A stretch of 64,000 nt of DNA. It comes from Massilia eurypsychrophila. Its GTDB lineage: Bacteria > Pseudomonadota > Gammaproteobacteria > Burkholderiales > Burkholderiaceae_D. Under the pieces are notes generated by a model. It saw only the letters and a program-made list of their open reading frames with translations, did not search any database and was not told the DNA's origin. Positions 28,504 to 37,998 of the stretch are shown here, piece after piece (position 1 is the stretch's first letter; each line of letters starts with the position of its first letter). Location of the stretch: assembly GCF_002760655.1 (NCBI RefSeq), contig NZ_PDOC01000018.1, forward strand, positions 22,096-86,095, written 5' to 3'. The position numbers were made by a program, and so were the translations under genes.

Positions 28504-29691
28504 TCAGCGGCTCAGCTTGAACACCTGCACGACGCTGGATAGCTCGTCGGCGCGGCGGTGGACGTTCTCGGCCGCTGCGGCCGCTTCCTCGACCAGCGCA
28601 GCGTTCTGCTGGGTCATGTCGTCGAGGTTGCCGATCGACTGATTCAGTTCGTCGATGACGAGGCTTTGGCTGCGGCTGTCGCCGCTCATTTCGGCCATGA
28701 CGCCCGCCACGCTGCTGATTGACGTCAGCAAGTTGGTCATCGCGGCGCCGGCCTGGTCGGCCAGCTTGCTGCCGCCGTCGACCTCGGCGACCGACACGCC
28801 GATGACGGCGCCGATATCGCGCGCGGCCGTGGCGCTGCGCTGCGCCAAAGCGCGCACCTCGGATGCCACAACCGCGAAGCCGCGGCCGTGTTCGCCGGCG
28901 CGCGCCGCTTCGACCGCGGCGTTCAAGGCCAGCAGGTTGGTCTGGAACGCGATCGCTTCGATGGTGCCGATCATGTCGGCAATCTTCGACGATGCCTCGC
29001 GGATCGCCGTCATCTTGCCCACCACCTCGGAGACTGCCTTGCCGCCGGCGGCCGCCTCGTCGGAGGCCGAGGTCGACAATGTCGTCACGTGGGCCGAGCG
29101 CTCGGCGTTGGCGCGGCCTGCCGCCACGATCGTTTCGACGTTGGCGGCGATTTCTTCCAGCGAGGCCGCCTGCGTTTCGGTGCGCGTGGCCAGGTCGGCG
29201 TTGCCGGAGGCGATCTCGCGGGTCGCAATGGTGATGCTGTCGGAGCCGTTGCGCACCTTGCCGACCAGGTCGGCTAGACCCTGGCTGACGCCATTCATCG
29301 CCTGCATCAGCTGGCCGATCTCGTCGCGGCGCGCCACGTGCATTTGCGCGGAAAGGTCGCCCGACGCCATCAGTGTGGCTGCTTCGCGGGCAACGGTTAG
29401 CGGCTGGGTCACCAGGCGTCGCATGCATTGGTCGATGACGGCGCCGAGCACCACCAGCGAGCCAAGCATGCCGAGCAGGTAGCGCCAGCGCAGCCCCGCG
29501 ACGTCGGCCGCAGGTGCGTGCGCGCTCAAGCCCCAGATGCCGGCCGTCCTGCCGCTGCGCAGTACCGGGGTCGGCGTACCGTTGATGGCGACAGTGGCCG
29601 CGTGGTCAACCGTGATGGCGCCCGGCAGTTGTGTGTGCAATTGTGTCGCGAACGCATTGATCTGCGACTTGAGCGGCCCTAAAACCATCAT
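28504..29691 (-). CDS. Methyl-accepting chemotaxis protein with reduced sensor
   Basis: The 395-aa receptor has one membrane segment (about 71-88), HAMP (90-143) and a full signalling hairpin whose tip reads [20 protein letters not shown], ending FKLSR. The N-terminal 70 residues resemble only the start of a Cache-type ligand domain ([20 protein letters not shown]) and there is no first membrane segment, so the usual periplasmic sensor is missing. The ATG at 29691 has GGAG eight bases upstream and an in-frame stop precedes it, so the short form is probably what is made. Ligand sensing is doubtful; it may signal from the cytoplasm or through partners. Confidence 0.88.
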   Translation of the reverse strand: MMVLGPLKSQINAFATQLHTQLPGAITVDHAATVAINGTPTPVLRSGRTAGIWGLSAHAPAADVAGLRWRYLLGMLGSLVVLGAVIDQCMRRLVTQPLTVAREAATLMASGDLSAQMHVARRDEIGQLMQAMNGVSQGLADLVGKVRNGSDSITIATREIASGNADLATRTETQAASLEEIAANVETIVAAGRANAERSAHVTTLSTSASDEAAAGGKAVSEVVGKMTAIREASSKIADMIGTIEAIAFQTNLLALNAAVEAARAGEHGRGFAVVASEVRALAQRSATAARDIGAVIGVSVAEVDGGSKLADQAGAAMTNLLTSISSVAGVMAEMSGDSRSQSLVIDELNQSIGNLDDMTQQNAALVEEAAAAAENVHRRADELSSVVQVFKLSR

Positions 29692-29875
29692 TCTGTCGTC
29701 TCCGAACGTTTTTGTTTGTTAAACCAGCTTTTCGTTCGATCTTACCGTAAGGCATCGAAGAATTGCACTAGATAAACAAATATGCGCGCGGCATGAAACG
29801 CTTGACGTTGGATAGTTCACGATCGCCTGCCGTAATTACAAAGGTGGTCGAAAATACCCGTGCGAGAGGTGATCT

Positions 29876-30826
29876 TCAGGCTTCGGCGTCGCAGATCCGG
29901 TCGCGTCCGGCGGACTTGGCCTGGTACAGGCGCCGGTCGATCCGATCCATGAACACGTCGGGATTGTCTTCGGCGCCGGGGACGATGGTGCCCACGCCCA
30001 TGCTGACGGTGACCAGGCGGCCAACGCCGGAACGGGCATGCGGAATGGCGCTTTGACCGAGCAGCTTGCGGCAGCGTTCGGCCACGTTGCGGGCCGCTTC
30101 CTCGTCCGTGGCCGGCAGCAGCAGCACGAACTCTTCACCGCCGAGGCGGGCGCACAAGTCGCGTGAGCGGGAGGCGCCAGCATCCAATGCCTGGGCGACG
30201 CGGCGCAGACATTCGTCACCTTGCATGTGGCCGTAGTGGTCGTTGTACTGCTTGAAGTAATCGATGTCGATGACCACGATCGACAGCGGCTCGGCGGTCA
30301 CGCGCGCCTTCGCCCATTCGACCGGATACAGCGTGTCGAACATGCGGCGGTTGGCCACGTTGGTCAGGCTGTCGCGGTAGGACAGCACCTCCAGTTCGCG
30401 CTGCAACTGCAGGATCTTGTCCTCGCTGTGTTTGCGCGCGGTGATGTCGAACATGAAGCCGACCAGCGAATCGACGCTGCCAACCTCGCCACGCACTACA
30501 TGCACGACGTCGCGGATCCACACATGGTCGCCATCGCGCGTCAGGGCGCGGTAGTCGGCCTCATGGTCGATCCCTTGCTGCGACTGCGCAACGCAGTAAT
30601 CGACCGTTTTCTGGCGGTCTTCCTCATGGATGCGGTCGGCCCAGTCGTTCACCGACAGCCAACTGGACGGGCTCCAGCCGAGCAGCTCTTCAATCTGAGG
30701 GCCAATGTAGGTGAAACGCATCGTGGCCCAGTCGATTCGCCAGGGAATCGCGCGTGTCGATTCGAGCAAGGTACGGTAGACGCCGGGATCGGCGAGGGGG
30801 ATGGGGCTGGTCAGTGGTGCGGTCAT
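29876..30826 (-). CDS. PAS-GGDEF diguanylate cyclase
   Basis: The 316-aa protein has a PAS domain (about 20-140, with WATMRFTYIGPQIEELLGW) and a GGDEF domain with intact signature ARLGGEEFVLLLP, metal strand VVIDIDYFKQYNDHYGH and inhibitory RSRD five residues upstream, so it should make c-di-GMP and be product-inhibited. No membrane segment is present in the form starting at 30826; a longer frame from 30883 adds a hydrophobic stretch and cannot be excluded. Confidence 0.92.
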   Translation of the reverse strand: MTAPLTSPIPLADPGVYRTLLESTRAIPWRIDWATMRFTYIGPQIEELLGWSPSSWLSVNDWADRIHEEDRQKTVDYCVAQSQQGIDHEADYRALTRDGDHVWIRDVVHVVRGEVGSVDSLVGFMFDITARKHSEDKILQLQRELEVLSYRDSLTNVANRRMFDTLYPVEWAKARVTAEPLSIVVIDIDYFKQYNDHYGHMQGDECLRRVAQALDAGASRSRDLCARLGGEEFVLLLPATDEEAARNVAERCRKLLGQSAIPHARSGVGRLVTVSMGVGTIVPGAEDNPDVFMDRIDRRLYQAKSAGRDRICDAEA

Positions 30827-30951
30827 GGGCGTCGAAAAAAGGATTGGCAGTGCCAATGATAAATGGTAGCTAAGTAGCAACACTGTAGACGGCGACCCTT
30901 GACGTTGCTACAATCCGTTGCTACGAAGAAAATATCCCGAAGGGCCGATCA

Positions 30952-31173
30952 ATGGACACCGACACAATCAAGCTGGTGCTCTTCATCTTGTATCTGACCT
31001 TGCTCGTCGCTGTCGGCCTGATCTGGTACAGACTCAAGCACACACCGAATGGTGAAGGGTTCCACAAGGTGCGCGCGGCTGGTGGCTACATGCCGCACGG
31101 TCCCGACGATATCGAGACCGAACCGCGGCCACATTCGCGCGTGCGGTTGCGGCGCCCCAAGCGGCGCGTCTAG
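30952..31173 (+). CDS. Small single-span membrane protein (73 aa)
   Basis: After a short N-terminus (MDTDTIK) a membrane helix LVLFILYLTLLVAVGLIWY is followed by a basic cytoplasmic tail ending RVRLRRPKRRV. AAGGGCCGATC precedes the ATG. The protein resembles many small inner-membrane proteins of unknown role; no family is recognised. It is convergent with trpS. Confidence 0.6.
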   Translation: MDTDTIKLVLFILYLTLLVAVGLIWYRLKHTPNGEGFHKVRAAGGYMPHGPDDIETEPRPHSRVRLRRPKRRV

Positions 31174-31188
31174 CAGTTCGTTGCGCAC

Positions 31189-32205
<1,017 letters not shown>

Positions 32206-32255
32206 CGTGACTCCGAGTAAGGGCCTGGACGTCGCCGGTGTTGCGTGCATGTCGT

Positions 32256-32288
32256 AGAAACAACAATGCCGCCTGGACCGGCGGCATC
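32256..32288 (-). terminator. Rho-independent terminator downstream of senC
   Basis: ATGCCGCC and GGCGGCAT form a perfect 8-bp stem with a 6-base loop, and on the minus strand it is followed by TGTTGTTT. It would end transcripts from the senB-senC side before trpS, although over 110 bp separate it from the senC stop. Confidence 0.7.
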
Positions 32289-32405
32289 ACGTTAAAAATC
32301 GTGCGTATGAAAACGGGCCGCCAAGGTCAGGCGCGCCACCAACGATGTGTGATTGAACGTGGGGTTTTCATGCGGGCGAGTATATCACGAGCTCACTCGT
32401 TAGCG

Positions 32406-33476
32406 TCAGGCGCGGACGGTGACTTTGGGCGCGCCAGCATGCATGCGGCCGATGACCGCGGCGTCGCCGAAGCCGCCTTGCGCGAACAGCGCCAGCACTT
32501 CGTCGACGCTGCCCGGATCGCACGCGACGAGCAAGCCGCCGGACGTCTGCGGATCGGTCAGCAATGCCTGCTGCGCCGGGCTGATGCCGGCGGCGAGCTC
32601 GACGTCCTTGCCGTACGCATCCCAGTTGCGGCCGGACGCGCCGGTAAAGAAGCCGTCGTGCGCCAGTTGCTCGACGCCAGGCAGCAGCGGAATGGTCGAC
32701 ATGTCCAGCTGCGCCGTCAGTTTGGCGCCGCGCGCCAGTTCGAGCAGGTGGCCGAGCAGGCCGAAGCCGGTTACATCGGTCAGCGCGTGCACGCCATCCA
32801 GCTTTGCCAGCGCCATGCCCGGCTTGTTGAGCTTGGTGGTGTTGGCGATCATCGCGGCGTAGCCGTCCGCGCCGAGCGCGTCTTTTTTCAGCGCCGCCGA
32901 CAGTACGCCGACGCCGAGCGGTTTGCCCAGGATCAGCACGTCGCCGTCTTTCGAATCGGCATTGCGCTTGACCTTGGACGGGTGCACCAGGCCGAGCACG
33001 ACCAGGCCGTAGATCGGCTCGACCGAATCGATGGTGTGGCCGCCGGCGATCGGGATGCCCGCTTCGGCGCAGATCGACTCGCCGCCGCGGATGATGTTGC
33101 CGATCGTGTCGAGCGGCAGCTTGTTGATCGGCATGCCGACCAGCGCGAGCGCCATGATCGGCGTGCCGCCCATGGCGTAGACGTCGGAGATGGCGTTGGT
33201 GGCGGCGATGCGGCCGAAGTCGAACGCGTCGTCGACGATCGGCATGAAGAAGTCGGTGGTGGCGATCAGCGCCTGCTCGTCGTTGAGCTTGTAGACGGCG
33301 GCGTCATCGGCCGTTTCGATGCCGACCATCAGCTCCTTCGGTACCGGAAAGCCGCTGGAATTTTTCAGGATCTCCGCCAGCACGCCCGGCGCGATCTTGC
33401 AGCCGCAGCCGCCGCCATGCGAAAACGAGGTGAGTTTGATTGGCTGGTCGCTAGCTGTGCTCATGAGTTGTTCCAT
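32406..33476 (-). CDS. senC: Selenophosphate synthase, SenC/SelD
   Basis: The enzyme makes selenophosphate from selenide and ATP. The protein has the active-site motif GGGCGCK (Cys24, Cys26, Lys27) plus the PurM-like fold motifs TTDFFMPIVDDAFDFGRIA and DVTGFGLLGHLLELARG. It is SelD-type, but its place 5 bp after a SenB-type glycosyltransferase gene and next to senA makes the SenC role likely; it could also serve tRNA or protein selenation. Start at 33476 or 33464 (MSTASD), the latter with GGAAC upstream. Neither selA nor selB is in the window. Confidence 0.9.
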   Translation of the reverse strand: MEQLMSTASDQPIKLTSFSHGGGCGCKIAPGVLAEILKNSSGFPVPKELMVGIETADDAAVYKLNDEQALIATTDFFMPIVDDAFDFGRIAATNAISDVYAMGGTPIMALALVGMPINKLPLDTIGNIIRGGESICAEAGIPIAGGHTIDSVEPIYGLVVLGLVHPSKVKRNADSKDGDVLILGKPLGVGVLSAALKKDALGADGYAAMIANTTKLNKPGMALAKLDGVHALTDVTGFGLLGHLLELARGAKLTAQLDMSTIPLLPGVEQLAHDGFFTGASGRNWDAYGKDVELAAGISPAQQALLTDPQTSGGLLVACDPGSVDEVLALFAQGGFGDAAVIGRMHAGAPKVTVRA

Positions 33477-33481
33477 TCCGG

Positions 33482-34456
33482 TTATTGGTGCGTATCTGAC
33501 AGATTATCCACTAAAGCGAGCAGCGCCGCTTTCTCGGCGGCCGGGTCGAACAGCACGGCGCGCGTGGCGCACTGCGCGCGCAGGCGCCGGTAGAAGTCGG
33601 CGTCGGCGATGCTGCGTTCGATCAGGCGCGCCAGCGCCGGCGCATCGCCGACCGAAAAGTAGCCTTCGTAATCGTCGCCCAGCATGCCACGGTTGCCGCT
33701 GATGTCGCTCGCCAGCACCGGCACGCCGCACGTGACCGCCTCGATGATGACGTTGGCGCCGCCTTCCATGCGCGAGGCGATGACCATTGCGTGGCTGCGC
33801 CGCAGCTGCTCGCGCGCGGCGCCATGGTCCAGGTTGCCGAGCCAGCGGTAGCGCGGATTGGACGCCTGCGCGGCCTCGGCGGCGGCGCCCAGCGCCGGCT
33901 CGAGCGCGCCGCCGATGTGGACCATGTGCGCGCGCGCATCGCTCACCAGCGCGGCGGCGGCGATGAAGGTCAGCGGATCTTTTTCGTCGCGCAAGTGGCC
34001 CACCATCGAGATCGAAAAGCCGCGCCGCTGTGCCGGATGGCAATAGGGCGCCAGCGCCGGCGCCGACTGATAGATGACGTGCGCCTTGCCGCGCAGCGCG
34101 GCCGGTAGCAGCGCCAGGCCGGCGTCCTGCAGCAGCACCAGCGCGCGCGCATGGAGTAGCGACTGCTGCGCCTGGCCGTCGGTGGCGATGTCGCGGTACA
34201 GGTCGGTGCCGGTCAGCACCAGGATCGACGGCCGCTCGGGATGCGCTTGCGTGAAGGCGGCCAGCGACGGCGCCGCGCGCCGCGCGTGCAGCGCGATCAG
34301 CAGGTCGGGCGCGCCGTCGGCGGCCGTCCATTCGGTGACGATATCGACGCGGTAATGCGCGCGCAGGAACTGCGCCCAGCGGCTGGCGGTCTGCCAGTTG
34401 CCGTTGTTTGCCCGCGCCAATGCCGGGCTGACGATTATCACGTGCTTTGCTGCCAC
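33482..34456 (-). CDS. senB: SenB-type selenosugar synthase (TIGR04348-like glycosyltransferase)
   Basis: The 324-aa GT-B fold glycosyltransferase has an N-terminal domain starting HVIIVSPALARANNGNWQTA and the nucleotide-sugar site SHAMVIASRMEGGANVIIEA. In selenoneine synthesis SenB joins selenophosphate to a UDP-sugar giving a selenosugar. The identity is inferred mainly from context (between selD-like and EgtB-like genes) and remembered similarity to the glycosyltransferase family linked with selD. Start is GTG at 34456 with GGAG about eight bases upstream. It is divergent from senA with only 34 bp between starts. Confidence 0.85.
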   Translation of the reverse strand: MAAKHVIIVSPALARANNGNWQTASRWAQFLRAHYRVDIVTEWTAADGAPDLLIALHARRAAPSLAAFTQAHPERPSILVLTGTDLYRDIATDGQAQQSLLHARALVLLQDAGLALLPAALRGKAHVIYQSAPALAPYCHPAQRRGFSISMVGHLRDEKDPLTFIAAAALVSDARAHMVHIGGALEPALGAAAEAAQASNPRYRWLGNLDHGAAREQLRRSHAMVIASRMEGGANVIIEAVTCGVPVLASDISGNRGMLGDDYEGYFSVGDAPALARLIERSIADADFYRRLRAQCATRAVLFDPAAEKAALLALVDNLSDTHQ

Positions 34457-34478
34457 CGGCGCTTCTCCAGAAATTCGT

Positions 34479-34484
34479 TACAAT
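34479..34484 (+). promoter_or_regulatory. Likely -10 element of senA
   Basis: TACAAT lies six bases before the senA ATG at 34491. With usual -10 to start distance, transcription would begin at or next to the ATG, and no Shine-Dalgarno is present, so senA may be leaderless. No clear -35 is seen at 17 bp. Confidence 0.45.
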
Positions 34485-34490
34485 CTCGCC

Positions 34491-35687
34491 ATGAGTTCAA
34501 TTAATGCGTCATTCCGCACCGCGCGGGCGCAGCCGCTTGCGCAAGAGCTGCAGGCCGCGCGAAATTATACGCTGGCGCTGTTCGACTGCTTCGCCGCCGA
34601 AGGCCTCGACGCGCTTGCCCGCGTGCCGCATATTGCCACAATCAATCCGCCGCTGTGGGAGCTGGGCCATACGGCGTGGTTCGCCGAATGGTTCATCCTG
34701 CGCGAGGCGCGCTCGACCCATCCGGCGGCGGCGCAGCGCCATTCGCTGCTCACGCAAGGCGACGACTGGTTCGATTCGAACCTGGTGCCGCACCGCGCGC
34801 GCTGGACGCTCGACCTGCCGTCGGCCGGCGCGCTGAAGACTTATTGCCACGAAGTGCTGGACCGCACGCTCGACAAACTGTCGCGCGAGGCCGGCACCGA
34901 CGAGGCGCTGTATCCGTACCGGCTGGCGCTGGCGCACGAGGACATGCACGGCGAGGCCTTGCTGTACACGCTGCAGACGCTGGGCATCGCCGCGCCGGCG
35001 CAGCTAACCCACGACCAGTTGGTCAGCTCACCGGCTTCCGACATCTCGTACCCTGGTGGCACCATCGTACTCGGCGGCGCGCAGCAGGGCGGCTTCGTGT
35101 TTGACAACGAAAAGCCGCCGTTCCAGTGCTACGTGGCGCCGTTTCGCATCGACGCCGGCCTGGTCACCAACGCCCAGTACGCCGAGTTCGTCGCCGGCGG
35201 CGGCTACGAACAGGCCGGCTTCTGGAGCGTGGCGGGGCGCGCCTGGCTGATGCGGCAGGAACGCTCGTCGCCGCGCTACTGGCAGCGCGAAGGCGGGCAG
35301 TGGCGCACGGTACGGTTCGGCAGGCCGTCGACGCTGGCGCCGTCCGAGCCGGTGCGCCATGTGTGCCTGTTCGAAGCGCAAGCGTATTGCGCCTGGGCCG
35401 GCCGGCGTCTGCCGACCGAAGCCGAGTGGGAATGCGCGGCGGTGTCGGGGCAGGCCGGGTTTCGCTGGGGCCAGCTGTGGGAGTGGACGTCCTCGCCGTT
35501 CGAGCCGTATCCCGGCTTCGCGGCCGACCGCTACGGCGAGTATTCCGAGCCCTGGTTCATGACGCACCAGGTGCTGCGCGGCGCCTCGTTTGCGACGCCG
35601 GCGCGCTGTCGCTCGGCGCGCTACCGCAATTTCTACCTGCCCGAGCGCGACGACATGTTCGCGGGCTTTCGCACCTGCGCCTATTGA
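34491..35687 (+). CDS. senA: SenA-type selenoneine synthase (EgtB-like)
   Basis: This 398-aa iron enzyme shares the EgtB architecture: DinB-like domain with iron ligands H60 (LWELGHTAWF) and the HEDMHGE motif (H149, H153), then the FGE-sulfatase fold (RLPTEAEWECAAVSG, VLRGASFATPARCRSARYRNF). It differs clearly from the EgtB at 14136. By context beside senC and senB it should attach the selenosugar to hercynine, giving selenoneine after cleavage. ATG 34491 is chosen; the upstream extension from 34398 overlaps senB coding. The sen genes are divergent. Confidence 0.88.
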   Translation: MSSINASFRTARAQPLAQELQAARNYTLALFDCFAAEGLDALARVPHIATINPPLWELGHTAWFAEWFILREARSTHPAAAQRHSLLTQGDDWFDSNLVPHRARWTLDLPSAGALKTYCHEVLDRTLDKLSREAGTDEALYPYRLALAHEDMHGEALLYTLQTLGIAAPAQLTHDQLVSSPASDISYPGGTIVLGGAQQGGFVFDNEKPPFQCYVAPFRIDAGLVTNAQYAEFVAGGGYEQAGFWSVAGRAWLMRQERSSPRYWQREGGQWRTVRFGRPSTLAPSEPVRHVCLFEAQAYCAWAGRRLPTEAEWECAAVSGQAGFRWGQLWEWTSSPFEPYPGFAADRYGEYSEPWFMTHQVLRGASFATPARCRSARYRNFYLPERDDMFAGFRTCAY

Positions 35688-36449
35688 CGTAGACGCCAGA
35701 TGGCTGATGTGCGAATAAACCGCCGGGGTCAGTGCCGGCATTCGCACACGGACTCATCCTCGACGCCGGCTTATTGCTGGGCCCGTGTGCAATTGCCGGC
35801 ACTGACCCCGGCGTTAATGCAGCGCAACTAAACCTGCGGGGGTCAGACCTGCGGGGGGCAGTGTCGGCATTCGTCCACGGCCTCATCTTCAAACCTGCGG
35901 GGTCAGTGCCGGCATTCGTACACGGCCTCATCTTTAACGCCGCTATTGCTGGGCCCGTGTTCGATTGCCGGCACTGACCCCCAGAGTTGATTGCCGGCAC
36001 TGCCCCCCCAGAGTTGGCACTGACCCCCAGGGTTCGCGGGGGTCAAACCTGCGGGAGACAGTGTCGGCACTCATACACGGCCTCATCTTCAATCCTGCGG
36101 GGTCAGTGCCGGCATTCGAACACGGCCTCACCTTTAACGCCGCTATTGCTGGGCCCGTGTGCGATTGCCGGTACTGCCCCCGGCCTTAATGCAGCGCAAC
36201 TAAACCTGCGGGGCTCAAACCTGCGGGGGGCAGTGTCGGCATTCGTACACGGCCTCATCTTCAAACCTGCGGGGTCAGTGCCGGCATTCGAACACGGCCT
36301 CATCTTTAACGCCGCTATTGCTGGGCCCGTGTGCGATTGCCGGCACTGACCCCGGGGTTGATGCAGCCCAACTGCGCGCCCGATGAGCGCAGCTTTCGAT
36401 TCGTCTGCAGTTAATCTTGCTGCTCGATGGTCTTTCGGAAAGGATTGCC
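35688..36449. other. Gene-free stretch filled by hairpin repeats
   Basis: Between senA and the secreted 103-aa gene I find no real coding sequence: frames here are repeats of the element translated in shifting frames, with no ribosome sites. See the repeat entry for layout. The last 96 bases (36354-36449) hold the promoter and ribosome-site region of the next gene. Confidence 0.8.
35725..36353. repeat. Cluster of four GGGGTCAGTGCCGGCA hairpin units
   Basis: Four units of 82-85 bp start with GGGGTCAGTGCCGGCA and end with its inverted form: 35725-35809, 35899-35981, 36099-36180 and 36271-36353. Inside, a second matched pair (ACACGG / CCGTGT) lengthens the stem, enclosing CCGCTATTGCTGGGC in three of the four units. 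Between the units are incomplete left arms (CAGTGTCGGCATTCG...). A larger block of about 170 bp (35817 onward and 36188 onward) is nearly duplicated. The inverted ends suggest a REP/BIME or MITE-like element with local tandem amplification. Its first four to six bases match the GGGGTCAG of the other repeat family. Confidence 0.9.
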
Positions 36450-36761
36450 ATGAAAATCGTTATTTCCCTCGTGTTGGCCGTGGCGTGCGCGAATGCATCG
36501 GCCGAAGTGACCGTCGGCGGCACCTTGCACGGCTCGTCGCTGCGTGAATGGCACGCCGCTTCCCCTGCCAATCAGTTGATCACCATCGCCGATATTGTCG
36601 AAAAAGTCCTCAACCTGCGCGACCCGCTGGCAGTTGCGCCGAAAGCGCGCGCGGTGCAGTCATGCATCAACCGGGTGTCGAACAACTTCAAGCTGCGATC
36701 GCAAATGGTCACCGATACCGCCGTGGCGTGCATGGCCGAGCTGGGCTACCTGCCGCGCTAA
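36450..36761 (+). CDS. Small secreted hypothetical protein (103 aa)
   Basis: A signal peptide MKIVISLVLAVACANASA is followed by a short mature domain with two cysteines (AVQSCINRVSNNF and AVACMAELGYL), probably an exported disulphide protein. AAGGATTGCC precedes ATG 36450. I do not recognise a family. It sits just after the repeat cluster. Confidence 0.7.
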   Translation: MKIVISLVLAVACANASAEVTVGGTLHGSSLREWHAASPANQLITIADIVEKVLNLRDPLAVAPKARAVQSCINRVSNNFKLRSQMVTDTAVACMAELGYLPR

Positions 36762-36828
36762 CTGCTGCTTGTCGGCAAAAAAGGCGTTAAACTAGGCACC
36801 ATTTTGTTAGTGAAAGCGATTGAAAATC

Positions 36829-37059
36829 ATGACCATCTTTGCCATGCCTGTGTACGACGCCACCGTCATCTTCGAAGGTAAGGAGCTGTTCAAAGGGAAG
36901 GGGGGCGCCTCGCTGTGGGCCGAGAAACTGGCTCTGGAAATCGCCAGCGAAGTGACGGTGCAGAAAGTGGGAACCGGCTGGGCTCTGGCCGGCCGCGTCG
37001 ACGGCACCGATTACCTGTGGGGCATCCACGGCCAGCGCCTCATGCGCATTAACGGATGA
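36829..37059 (+). CDS. Hypothetical protein (76 aa)
   Basis: The protein starts MTIFAMPVYDATVIF and continues EGKELFKGKGG, ending HGQRLMRING. It is soluble, compact and without signal peptide; codon use is native. ATG 36829 is used; TTG 36820 is also possible. The ribosome site is weak. No family is recognised. Confidence 0.55.
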   Translation: MTIFAMPVYDATVIFEGKELFKGKGGASLWAEKLALEIASEVTVQKVGTGWALAGRVDGTDYLWGIHGQRLMRING

Positions 37060-37456
37060 TGCGCCGGCAAAATGTCTAATGACAACGGTGTCGCGACCGG
37101 AAATTTCTTGTTCGAATCGTCGCGCTATGTGAGGAAGCCAACTTACTGAGACGGACACATCAGGCATTCTGGGTGCGACTGACAACAGCGACCGCCAGCA
37201 AACAGCGGCGCTACCATCCCACTCGTACATTTCTGATTGAAAGTTTCCATGGCACGTCTTGAAACCACCCGGCCGGTCTTCCGCGAGTCGCGCATCGAAC
37301 GCGAAGTCGAGCGCGAGCGCAACGAACACAGCAATAACCACGACGCCAAGGCACATCTCGGTGTGGCCGAGGAAGAAGATCGCCACAAGGACGCCCGCGA
37401 AACATCGTTCGCGTCGAAGGTGCGCCGCTAAATCTTCGGGCCGCCGTAATGCGCTG
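37060..37456. other. Stretch without a confident gene
   Basis: Only one short frame (37249-37431, separate entry) is plausible. The stretch 37060-37248 shows no gene, repeat or terminator that I can support. Confidence 0.5.
37249..37431 (+). CDS. Highly charged small hypothetical protein (60 aa)
   Basis: The frame reads MARLETTRPVFRESRIEREV and is then very rich in E, R, H and N. Third positions are about 70 % G/C, as expected of native coding DNA, and GAAAG lies upstream of the ATG. The minus-strand frames over the same place are hydrophobic mirror images. Evidence is limited; it may be non-coding. Confidence 0.35.
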   Translation: MARLETTRPVFRESRIEREVERERNEHSNNHDAKAHLGVAEEEDRHKDARETSFASKVRR

Positions 37457-37855
37457 CTACAGGTGGCGCGTTTCGGCCGGCGGCATGTGCCAGTTGTCGT
37501 CGCGCCCGTCCAGATAGCTGATGGGCGCGGCAACCAGTTCATCGATGGAGATATCGTCGAGGCATGCGACGTTGACTGCGAAAAAGTTTCCCCAGCGCGG
37601 AGATTTGCCGGCACCGAATGCATGCACGCCACAGTGCTTGCAGAACGGATGCTGATCTGTTCTCGTGTTAAAAGTGTAATTCGTCATCTCGACTTCTCCC
37701 GCCAGCAGGCGGAATGATGGCAGTTGAACCACCGCGGACCACAGCCGCAATTTCGAGGAGATCGAGCAATTGCAGCGGATCGTGCCCGCGCCGACGTCGA
37801 TGTCCGCCTCGAACCGGACGGCGCCGCAGTGACAACTTCCCCGATACGTCTTCAT
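37457..37855 (-). CDS. GFA-family (CENP-V/Gfa) zinc protein with an altered zinc site
   Basis: The 132-aa protein has the GFA pattern GSCHCGAVRFEAD, then RCNCSISSK and PFCKHCGVHAFG. Family members (glutathione-dependent formaldehyde-activating enzyme-like) use CxC...CxCxxC...CxxC for two zincs. Here the CxCxxC motif reads C-N-C-S-I-S: its third cysteine is serine (TCC instead of TGC). The structural CxC and CxxC pairs are intact. Function is probably altered or unrelated to formaldehyde. Confidence 0.88.
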   Translation of the reverse strand: MKTYRGSCHCGAVRFEADIDVGAGTIRCNCSISSKLRLWSAVVQLPSFRLLAGEVEMTNYTFNTRTDQHPFCKHCGVHAFGAGKSPRWGNFFAVNVACLDDISIDELVAAPISYLDGRDDNWHMPPAETRHL

Positions 37856-37998
37856 CGAATCCCCCTTGTTTGCAAGGGGACGACTCTAGCAGCTTGTTGT
37901 TGAATTAACAAGCCCGCATGGCATGGGCGAAAAAAGCGGGCCGAGCAAGGTCTCGTCGCGCGTCGCGTAAGTGCACGCCCTGTGGCGGACGCGTTCTT

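Noticed and set aside
35728..36303. Short frames inside the hairpin cluster
   Set aside because: They are translations of the repeat, repeating PAFVHGLIF-type text in several frames.
35725..36353. CRISPR array
   Set aside because: Repeat units are inverted hairpins with similar, not unique, interiors and no cas genes; not a CRISPR.
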